A DNA stretch of 36,006 bases, taken from the NCBI GenBank assembly GCA_902788545.1, contig CADAKR010000001.1, positions 1-36,006 of the forward strand, given 5' to 3'. The position numbers and the translations under genes were made by a program. Shown here one piece after another: positions 22,472-29,107 of this stretch; position 1 is the first letter of the stretch; every line of letters begins with the position of its first letter. The stretch is from an uncultured Coriobacteriaceae bacterium (GTDB lineage: Bacteria; Actinomycetota; Coriobacteriia; Coriobacteriales; Eggerthellaceae). The notes beneath the pieces were generated by a model. The model made no database searches. It saw nothing but the letters and a program-made list of their open reading frames with translations, and had not been told where the DNA came from.

Positions 22472-24021
22472 CAGCCGCTCACCTCCTCGTCTGCGCCTTC
22501 GGGGCCATCTTCGGGCGTGCTCGCAGGTGCTTTCTCGGCTCCAGGCTTGGGCTTCCGGCTTGGCGTGGGGGCTGCAGCGCGCACCGTCACGTTCACGAGG
22601 CCCTCGTCGAGCAGCACACTGTAGTCGCCTCCGCGCGTGGCCAAACGGCCTTCCAGGTTGCGTGCGATTTCCAACTGAACGGCCGTCCACGGTTCGGTCG
22701 ATGTGGCGATCTGGGGAATCATCTCGACGTCGTTTCCGCCGGTAAGGCCTATGGCGCACTCGATGTTGGCGCGCATCTCGATCGTGTCGCCATGCGTGGT
22801 GATGTAAGTCATGATGACGGGGTCGGTGAAGGGAAGCACGCCGATGACGCAATCGTAGAAGCAATCGTAAATCGTGTTGAACGCCGCAATCGGTATGGTC
22901 GATCCCGACTCGACGAGGACGGCGCATTCGATGCCGATGGAATTCAGGTCGGCCATCGCCTCGCGCGCAACCAATTCAAGCTGCTCGCTCGTGAGCGCCT
23001 CGTATTCCGCGGCGGCCAGCGCCAGCATGCCCTTGCGCTTGCTGTACGCCACGAGCACCTTCACCAGGTTCAGCTGCTGGATGCGCTCGGCGCGGGCGTA
23101 GGGGCTATCGCCGACGATGCGGTTGTCCAGGATGCGGCTGATCTGGGCGGCCGTCGAAGCCAAGTCGCGCTCCACACGTTCGCCCAGCTCGCGCTCGCGG
23201 CGTTGCCGAAACAGCAGGCTTTGCATGGCGTGGTTGCGCCGTAATATGGCGTTTTGGCTGGTCAGCTGGGCGCGGCGATCCTCAAGACGCTGTTGCAGCT
23301 GGTTGATTTCGCTTGCATCCTCGGTGAGCAGCGCGACTCCCGCATCGAGGGCGTACAGCTTGAACACGGCATCGGGGATCGACTCGCTGTAATAGGAGGG
23401 CGCGATTGCGCCGTCGTCGGACGTGACGACATGTGCTCCGACGGTCTCCGATGTGCGTGTGGCCAGACGCCATAGCGTCGTGTTGTCCAGCGGGCGCGAG
23501 ATGTCGGTCTGGTAAATGACGAGCCCGCCATCGTTCATGATCTTCAGGTCGAACGGCAAGCGGCGGAACATCATGCGATACCGGTGCATCGAGGGGAGGA
23601 GGCGTGCGTCGATGTACGACTCGATGAACAGGGCAATCGCGAGGTCCGAAACGACGGCGATGGCCAAGAGCGGCGGGTCGTTCACGCCGAACACGATCGT
23701 CGCAGCGCTTGCGGCGCAAAGCCAGATCACCATGAGGCTGATGACTGTCAGCAGGATGCGCCTGACCGTGAGGTTGATGCAGCGATGGTTGACAGATACG
23801 CCCCATGCGGCCAGCGCGGGAACGCCGATGACGACGAATCCCGTCATGAGGTGGGAAAACGGCAGTTCGCTGACATCGGTCGCATCGATGGTTGCGACAT
23901 CGAAGCCGCTGGCGAACGTGAGAGCCAGGGATACGAGCCAAACGAATGCACACGTAACTAGCGCTGCCGCCGCGATGGGAGCGCCCGCTCGTCCTCGTCT
24001 GTCTGTCGGCCGAGGCGTCAT
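22471..24021 (-). CDS. Membrane sensor-like protein, apparent histidine pseudokinase
   Basis: A 516-aa protein directly upstream of the HisKA_3 kinase and of identical length. It has a similar plan: about four to five membrane helices (13-135), a sensor-like region with IMNDGGLVIYQTDISRPLDN (161-180) resembling the PAS-like strand of its neighbour, then a long coiled coil (about 236-300). Where an H box is expected the sequence is GERVERDLASTAAQISRIL, with Glu284 in the place of the phosphoacceptor His (neighbour: GRVHDVIGQ). The ATPase-like region (AAFNTIYDCFYDCVIG, then TYITTHGDTIEMRANIE) lacks clear N, G1 and G2 boxes. It ends in a Pro/Glu-rich tail. It may sense or scaffold in a hetero-complex with the active kinase; this is inference. 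Confidence 0.65.
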   Translation of the reverse strand: MTPRPTDRRGRAGAPIAAAALVTCAFVWLVSLALTFASGFDVATIDATDVSELPFSHLMTGFVVIGVPALAAWGVSVNHRCINLTVRRILLTVISLMVIWLCAASAATIVFGVNDPPLLAIAVVSDLAIALFIESYIDARLLPSMHRYRMMFRRLPFDLKIMNDGGLVIYQTDISRPLDNTTLWRLATRTSETVGAHVVTSDDGAIAPSYYSESIPDAVFKLYALDAGVALLTEDASEINQLQQRLEDRRAQLTSQNAILRRNHAMQSLLFRQRRERELGERVERDLASTAAQISRILDNRIVGDSPYARAERIQQLNLVKVLVAYSKRKGMLALAAAEYEALTSEQLELVAREAMADLNSIGIECAVLVESGSTIPIAAFNTIYDCFYDCVIGVLPFTDPVIMTYITTHGDTIEMRANIECAIGLTGGNDVEMIPQIATSTEPWTAVQLEIARNLEGRLATRGGDYSVLLDEGLVNVTVRAAAPTPSRKPKPGAEKAPASTPEDGPEGADEEVSG

Positions 24022-24069
24022 ACCGACATGATACTCCAGGTGGTGCTTGCTTTCTGATCCAAATACGCG

Positions 24070-24474
24070 CTAAACGGCAAGCTCGGCGAGCGAGACGTTG
24101 TCGACGTAGGACTCGATGGCCTCGTCGAGACCCGCCCAGAATGCAATGGTCGAGCATTCCTTTTCACGCGGGCAGCCGTCGCCGCCTTCCTCGAGCGCCG
24201 CGCAGGCAACTGGCGCTGTGGTGCCTTCTGCAGCGCGCAGGATGTCCCCGGCGCTGATGTCTTCGGCAGGCCGCGCAAGCAGGTAACCGCCGCCGTGCCC
24301 GCGAACGCTTTTCAGCAGGTTCGCCGCGACCAAGTCGTGCGCCAGCTGCTCGAGGTACTTCAGCGAGATGCTCTCGTTTTCCGCCACTTCGCGCAATGCC
24401 ACCTTGCGGTCGTGGAAGTTCGCGATGTATATCATCAGGCGCATCGCATAGCGCCCTTTTGTGGTGACCAGCAT
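24070..24474 (-). CDS. Rrf2 family transcriptional regulator with a cysteine cluster
   Basis: A 134-aa Rrf2-family winged-helix protein. The start MLVTTKGRYAMRLMIYIAN is typical. The recognition region is VALREVAENESISLKYLEQLAHDLVAANLL, and the wing is SVRGHGGGYLLARPAEDI. Three cysteines, Cys91, Cys101 and Cys107 (spacing x9, x5), lie where IscR-type members bind an Fe-S cluster, so redox or Fe-S sensing is plausible. The target genes are unknown; it is divergent from the RecJ-helicase gene, with a palindromic repeat between. ATG 24474 has GAAGGGCGG about 7 nt upstream. Confidence 0.88.
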   Translation of the reverse strand: MLVTTKGRYAMRLMIYIANFHDRKVALREVAENESISLKYLEQLAHDLVAANLLKSVRGHGGGYLLARPAEDISAGDILRAAEGTTAPVACAALEEGGDGCPREKECSTIAFWAGLDEAIESYVDNVSLAELAV

Positions 24475-24520
24475 GATGTCCGCCCTTCAAGTTCGCGTTT
24501 TCGGAAATGGTAACACGCTC

Positions 24521-24570
24521 CCGGACGTTTTGCTTCGAGCTGGACGTCTGGCTCGAAGCAAAACGTCCGG
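24521..24570. repeat. Intergenic palindrome, copy 3, in a divergent promoter region
   Basis: Arms 24521-24540 (CCGGACGTTTTGCTTCGAGC) and 24551-24570 pair over 20 bp without mismatch. The loop TGGACGTCTG contains the palindrome GACGTC. It lies between the start of the Rrf2 gene (-) and a TACAAT box (24581) before the RecJ fusion (+). It is therefore not downstream of either gene, and a terminator role for these genes is unlikely. Confidence 0.9.
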
Positions 24571-24580
24571 AGGGGCATGC

Positions 24581-24586
24581 TACAAT
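24581..24586 (+). promoter_or_regulatory. Likely -10 box of the recJ-helicase gene
   Basis: TACAAT lies 36 nt before ATG 24623, directly downstream of palindrome copy 3. The place of the -35 box would overlap the right arm of the palindrome and has no consensus. If used, the palindrome would cover the RNA polymerase binding region. Confidence 0.4.
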
Positions 24587-24622
24587 AAACGCGAACAAAA
24601 CGAGCGTATTAGAAGGTCTGGC

Positions 24623-27600
24623 ATGTCAGCGCAATTCAAGGTGAATGCGGCCGATCCGCATGTGGTCGCGCGTTTGCGCGAGCGGTTTGCGTTGCCCCAG
24701 TTCATCGCCACCGTCATGGCGGCGCGCGGCATTGCGACAGACGAGCAAGCCGATCGTTTCCTCAGCCCCAGCCTCGACCGCGATTGGCGCGATCCATACG
24801 AGATACCCGGCATCGGGCCGGTTGTCGACGCGTTGGAAGCGGCAATCCGCGACAGGCGCCACATCGTCGTGTTCGGCGATTTCGATGTCGACGGCGTGTC
24901 TGCCACCACGGTGCTCACGCGCGGCTTGCGGGCGCTCGGCGGATACGCGACGCCGTTCATCCCACGCCGCTTCGACGAGGGCTATGCGCTCACCGATGCC
25001 GCTTATCAACGTATCAAGCAACTGAATCCCGAGGTCATTGTTACAGTCGATTGCGGCATAGCCTGTCGCGACGAGGTGGCGGCCATTGTGGCCGATGGCG
25101 TGGACGTCGTCATCACCGACCATCACGAACCTTCCGAGCTGTGCCCGCAAGGCGTGCCGCTCGTCGATCCCAAGACCGATCCGAACTGCCCAAGCGCCAT
25201 TCTAGCCGGCGTTGGCGTGGCGTTGAAGGTGGTGCAGGCGCTTGGCGGTCGTTTCGGGTATCCCCACCTGTGGCGCAGCTACACCGACCTGGCCACGCTC
25301 GGCACCATCGCCGACCTCATGCCGATGCGCGATGAGAACCGCGCGCTCGTGGCTGACGGGCTTTCGCATATCAACGGTTCGCCGCGTCCATGCCTGGCGG
25401 CGTTGCTCGGGCAGGCGGGCGTGGCCGGCAAATCCGTTTCCGCCACAGATCTCAGTTTCTCGCTCATACCGCGTTTGAACGCGGCCGGCCGGTTGGGCGA
25501 TGCCCAAGTGGCGCTCGACCTGCTCATGACCGATGATTTCGACACGGCATGCAAACTTGCCGCCGATCTCGAGGCCACCAACGACAAGCGCCGCACCATC
25601 GAGGCCGAGCTGTCCGAGGTTGCCCGCGCGAAAGCCGTGGAGGTCTATCACGGGCAACGCGCGCTCGTCGTGGCCGGCGAAGGCTGGCACGAAGGCGTGA
25701 AGGGCATCGTGGCCAGCCGCCTCGTGCACACGTACGGCGTACCGTGTCTGCTGTTCACGATTTGCGGTGACGAAGCCCGCGGATCGGGCCGCACGGTTGG
25801 CCAGGTGAACCTGTTCAAGGCAGTCGAAAGCTGCGAGGATCTGCTCACGCGATTCGGCGGGCACGAGGCGGCTGTGGGCGTCACGTTGCCTGCGGATAAG
25901 CTCGACGCCTTCGCCGAGCGCCTGTGCGCCTACATGGACGCGCTTCCCGAAGATGCATTCCACCCCCTCGTCGAAATCGACGCCTGCGTGTCGCTCGAGG
26001 AATTGACGCTCGAAAACGTCGAGGCGCTGCAGCGGCTTGCGCCCTTCGGCCAGGAAAACCAGGTGCCGTGCTTGCTTGCCCGCGATGTGACGCTGGGCAA
26101 TGCGCGTGCGGTCGGAGCCGAGAAGAACCATTTCTCGTGCACGCTTTCGAATGGGCGCGCCAGCGTGGCCGGCATCATGTTCCATTGCACCGACATCGAG
26201 CAGCTCATGCGCACGAGCAGCTTGGTGAACGCCGCGTTCGAGGTTCAAATTGACGAATGGCGCGGCCGCCGTTCCGTGAAGGCCATGCTGAAATCGCTTT
26301 CGCCGGCGCACGTTTGCGCGGCATTGGAGGCGTGTTTCGACCCCCTGAACTGCCGGTTCGTTTCCGACTTGTATGCCACAAGCGATGAGGAGCTCGTCGA
26401 GAAGCAACCGGAAAGCCCCGAGGACGTCGAAGCATACGAGGCCGATTGCGCGCAGAACCGCGCCGCATGGGAGCGCCGCGCTCAGCTGCAACCGGAGCGA
26501 CTCGAGGCCGATGTCGTTCGCGCGCTGATCGGCGATGCGCCCTTGCATGACAAGCAGCGCGAGGTGCTCGACTGCCTCAACGCCGGCCAATCGACGCTTT
26601 GCATCATGGCCACCGGTCGCGGCAAGTCGCTAATCTTCCACGTGCACGCCGCTTGCCGTGCGCTGCGCGATCATACGGCTAGCCTTTTCGTGTACCCGCT
26701 GCGCGCGCTCATCGCCGACCAGGCATATCACCTGACCGAAGCACTTTCGCGGTTCGGCATCGCGGTAGCCGTGCTCACGGGCGAATCGTCGCCCGAGGAG
26801 CGCCGCGCCATATACGACGGGCTTTGCGCCGGCGAGGTGGACATCGTGCTGACCACGCCCGAGTTTCTGCATATTCACGCCGATGAGCTGGCGCAATCGG
26901 GCCGCATCGGGCTCGTCGTCATCGACGAGGCCCACCACATCGGCTTGGCAAAGGCGGGCAATCGTCCTGCGTACAATGCGCTGGGCGGCATCCTACACCG
27001 GTTGGGCGATCCCACCGTGCTGGCGCTGACGGCGACGGCCGACGGCGGGGTGGCGCGCGACATCGCCACCATCCTCCCCATCGAGACATGCGTGTTCGAC
27101 CAAGCCGAGCGCCCCAACTTGCGCATCGACGACCATCGCGGGTGCAAGGCGCGCGAGGACTACCTGGCGAACCTCGTCGCCAGCGGCGAGAAGACGGTCG
27201 TGTACGTGAACTCGCGCACGAGCTCGGTTCAGCTGGCCCGCGCGCTGCGGAGCAAAGCGCCCCATATCGCCCTCATGATCGGCTTTTACAATGCCGGCTT
27301 GTCGCGTGCCGAGCGTGCGCGCATCGAAGAGCTGTTCCGCACGGGCCACCTGACGGTGCTCATCGCCACGTCGGCGTTCGGCGAGGGAGTCAACATCCCC
27401 GACATCCGCCATGTGGTGCTCTACCACTTGCCGTACAACGAAATCGAGTTCAACCAGATGAGCGGCCGCGCCGGACGCGATGGCTCCCCGGCAGGCGTGC
27501 ATTTGCTGTACACGCGCAAAGACGCCGAGGTGAACGAGGGCATCCTCTCTGCGATGACGCCCGACCGCGATCGCATGGCGCAGGTGTACCGGGCGCTTCG

Positions 27601-27958
27601 CGATGCGCAGAAACACGCGGGCGCGGGCTTCTTCACGGCCAGCAACATCGATGTTGCCGAGCGCGCTTCGCAACATGGCGGCGCGGTGTCGCAGGAATCC
27701 GCCACGTGCGCCATCGCCGTGTTCCGCGAGCTTGGCCTGATCGAGACGCGCACCGCCTACACGTCGGGCGAGGTCACGCGCTCGGTGCGCGTGATTCCCG
27801 ACGCCGCCAAGGTGGAATTGGAAACCAGCGTGCGCTACCGCGAGGGCCTCGATGAGCAGGCCATTTTCCAAACCTTCAAGCAGTGGGCGCTTCACGAGCC
27901 CCTCAAAACATTGGAACAGCAAATCCAGCGTCCCATCCTGCCCGGCTGCGCAATGTAG
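24623..27958 (+). CDS. recJ: RecJ exonuclease fused to a RecQ-like DEAH helicase
   Basis: A 1111-aa protein that joins two DNA-repair activities. Residues 1-~560 are RecJ, the 5'-3' single-strand exonuclease: metal motif GDFDVDG (85-91), VTVDCG (140s), DHH at 166-168, NAAGRLGDA (287-294), DHHA1 region with GSGRT and RFGGHEAAVG (410-419), and an OB-like part. Residues ~640-1111 form an SF2 helicase: Q-type start LHDKQREVLDCLNAG, motif I ATGRGKS (663-669), DEAH (768-771), ALTATA (801-806), and motif VI QMSGRAGRDG (945-954) as in RecQ. A winged-helix-like tail follows. The fusion would couple unwinding and resection. There is no frameshift between the halves. ATG 24623 has GAAGG 7 nt upstream; an in-frame upstream extension would translate the palindrome and is rejected. 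Confidence 0.92.
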   Translation: MSAQFKVNAADPHVVARLRERFALPQFIATVMAARGIATDEQADRFLSPSLDRDWRDPYEIPGIGPVVDALEAAIRDRRHIVVFGDFDVDGVSATTVLTRGLRALGGYATPFIPRRFDEGYALTDAAYQRIKQLNPEVIVTVDCGIACRDEVAAIVADGVDVVITDHHEPSELCPQGVPLVDPKTDPNCPSAILAGVGVALKVVQALGGRFGYPHLWRSYTDLATLGTIADLMPMRDENRALVADGLSHINGSPRPCLAALLGQAGVAGKSVSATDLSFSLIPRLNAAGRLGDAQVALDLLMTDDFDTACKLAADLEATNDKRRTIEAELSEVARAKAVEVYHGQRALVVAGEGWHEGVKGIVASRLVHTYGVPCLLFTICGDEARGSGRTVGQVNLFKAVESCEDLLTRFGGHEAAVGVTLPADKLDAFAERLCAYMDALPEDAFHPLVEIDACVSLEELTLENVEALQRLAPFGQENQVPCLLARDVTLGNARAVGAEKNHFSCTLSNGRASVAGIMFHCTDIEQLMRTSSLVNAAFEVQIDEWRGRRSVKAMLKSLSPAHVCAALEACFDPLNCRFVSDLYATSDEELVEKQPESPEDVEAYEADCAQNRAAWERRAQLQPERLEADVVRALIGDAPLHDKQREVLDCLNAGQSTLCIMATGRGKSLIFHVHAACRALRDHTASLFVYPLRALIADQAYHLTEALSRFGIAVAVLTGESSPEERRAIYDGLCAGEVDIVLTTPEFLHIHADELAQSGRIGLVVIDEAHHIGLAKAGNRPAYNALGGILHRLGDPTVLALTATADGGVARDIATILPIETCVFDQAERPNLRIDDHRGCKAREDYLANLVASGEKTVVYVNSRTSSVQLARALRSKAPHIALMIGFYNAGLSRAERARIEELFRTGHLTVLIATSAFGEGVNIPDIRHVVLYHLPYNEIEFNQMSGRAGRDGSPAGVHLLYTRKDAEVNEGILSAMTPDRDRMAQVYRALRDAQKHAGAGFFTASNIDVAERASQHGGAVSQESATCAIAVFRELGLIETRTAYTSGEVTRSVRVIPDAAKVELETSVRYREGLDEQAIFQTFKQWALHEPLKTLEQQIQRPILPGCAM

Positions 27959-27962
27959 CCGT

Positions 27963-27989
27963 TGATCGTTAGTCCTGGGCAAACGATCA
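27963..27989 (+). terminator. Possible terminator of the recJ-helicase gene
   Basis: TGATCGTT (27963-27970) and AACGATCA (27982-27989) form an 8-bp hairpin with an 11-nt loop, beginning 4 nt after the stop. No U tract follows, so efficiency is uncertain. Confidence 0.4.
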
Positions 27990-28052
27990 GCCTAGGGCCA
28001 ACGTATCAGTGCAACATGGGCATTTGGCATCCAAGCTCCGAATGTGCGAGCT

Positions 28053-28400
28053 GTCGGGCACGCAAGTTCAGATTTGCGCCATCAGCCGTTAAAAACGGGG
28101 TGAAATGGCGCACATCGCGGGTTGTGTGGTCGTAATCATGGCGCCTTGAGGACGCGTGGTTCTAAAACCCCAGGTCGCAGGTTGCGCGTCCTGCGGCAGC
28201 AGGCACACAAGTTCGATTCTCTGCCATTGCGGGGGTGAAAATGGCGCACATCGCGGGTTGTGTGGTCGTAATCATGGCGCCTCGAGGACGCGTGGTTCTA
28301 AAACCCCAGGTCGCGAGTTGCGCACCTTGCGACGGCGACCACACAACCTCGATTCTTCGCCATAAACGGGGCACATAAGTGCCGATTTGTGCCGTTTCGA
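28053..28400. repeat. Non-coding block of degenerate tandem repeats, period ~135 nt
   Basis: The two best units are 28097-28186 and 28232-28322. Over ~90 nt they differ only by one extra A, one T/C change and a 2-nt change, and both contain GGTTGTGTGGTCGTAATCAT and GTGGTTCTAAAACCCCAGGT. The 44-nt spacer after each, and the sequence before the first (from 28053), share a looser motif like CACAAGTTCGATTCTCTGCC, and a further partial copy follows to about 28400. In unit 2 GGTTGTGTGGTCG (28256-28268) is the perfect inverse of CGACCACACAACC (28336-28348), enclosing a structured 67-nt loop. Open frames across it on both strands are products of the repeat. The 489-nt gap between recJ and the MBL gene holds nothing else I recognise. 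Confidence 0.75.
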
Positions 28401-28447
28401 TTCCGTGATTGGTTTGAAATTCGACTTGTGTGTCTCAAGGCGCCCGT

Positions 28448-29107
28448 TTAGCGAACAATCCCGCCTTGGACGAGCCAGCGCTTTTCGCGGCCGATGGTGG
28501 TGAAGTCGTTGTGGCCGGTTAGGACGATGGTCTCGTCCGGAAGCTCGGCCAAGCGCTTCAACGACGCAGACATGGCGGCGGGGTCGCTTTCGGGAAAGTC
28601 GGTGCGCCCGTGCGTGCCGGCGAACAGCGTATCGCCCGACAGCAAGACGGGCATGCCGACTTGGCCGTCAGAGGGCTGCAGGAAGAAGCACAAACCGCCG
28701 GGCGTATGGCCGGGTGTGGCGATGACCTGCCATTTCATGGTGCCGATTTCGAGGATGTCGCCATCGGCAACCGTGCGGTCGACCGTGCAGGGCACAACCA
28801 GGCGACGATGGCGCGCATCGCCGCCTTCGCCCGTGATGAGCGGGGTGTCTTCGGCGCTGGCAATCACCGGGGCGCCAGTTGCCTCGCGCAGCTCGGCAGC
28901 GGCGCCGATGTGGTCGAAGTGCCCATGCGTGATGACGATGGCGTCGACAGTGCGCCCGTCCAGCGCATCCAGTATGCGATTGGCGTGGCACGACGGGTCC
29001 ACGACGATGCGGCTGGCGCCGTCGTCGACGATGTAGACGTTGTTTTCGATTGGCCCCATGACCAGGTACTCGACAGGCACGCAGGTGCCATTCACGGAAT
29101 GCGTCAC
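28448..29107 (-). CDS. Metallo-beta-lactamase-fold hydrolase (glyoxalase II-like)
   Basis: A 219-aa MBL-fold enzyme with a full set of metal ligands: H61-G-H63-F-D65-H66 (HGHFDHIG), His134 in TPGHTPGG, Asp159 in LLSGDTLF and His199 in LTGHND. This pattern is that of glyoxalase II-like hydrolases acting on thioesters or similar; the substrate is unknown. The GTG start at 29107 overlaps the rel stop (GTGA), so it is translationally coupled to rel. In many Gram-positive bacteria a gene of this type follows rel, often with dtd between; no dtd is seen here. The gene is complete. Confidence 0.87.
   Translation of the reverse strand: MTHSVNGTCVPVEYLVMGPIENNVYIVDDGASRIVVDPSCHANRILDALDGRTVDAIVITHGHFDHIGAAAELREATGAPVIASAEDTPLITGEGGDARHRRLVVPCTVDRTVADGDILEIGTMKWQVIATPGHTPGGLCFFLQPSDGQVGMPVLLSGDTLFAGTHGRTDFPESDPAAMSASLKRLAELPDETIVLTGHNDFTTIGREKRWLVQGGIVR

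Noticed and set aside
22472-22927. Upstream part of the long frame containing the HisKA_3 kinase
   Set aside because: The Arg/His-rich sequence is the shadow of the upstream sensor gene; ATG 22471 has GAGGTGAG and overlaps that gene's stop.
24461-24622. 54-residue N-terminal extension of the RecJ fusion, open in frame
   Set aside because: It runs through palindrome copy 3 and the TACAAT box; the ATG at 24623 has a proper ribosome-binding site.
28156-28374. Opposed ~70-codon frames over the tandem repeats as small genes
   Set aside because: Both frames arise from the repeat sequence, have no ribosome-binding site and encode nothing recognisable.
28053-28400. The 28-kb repeats as a CRISPR array
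   Set aside because: Only two good units, 90-nt repeats with 44-nt related spacers, and no cas genes nearby.
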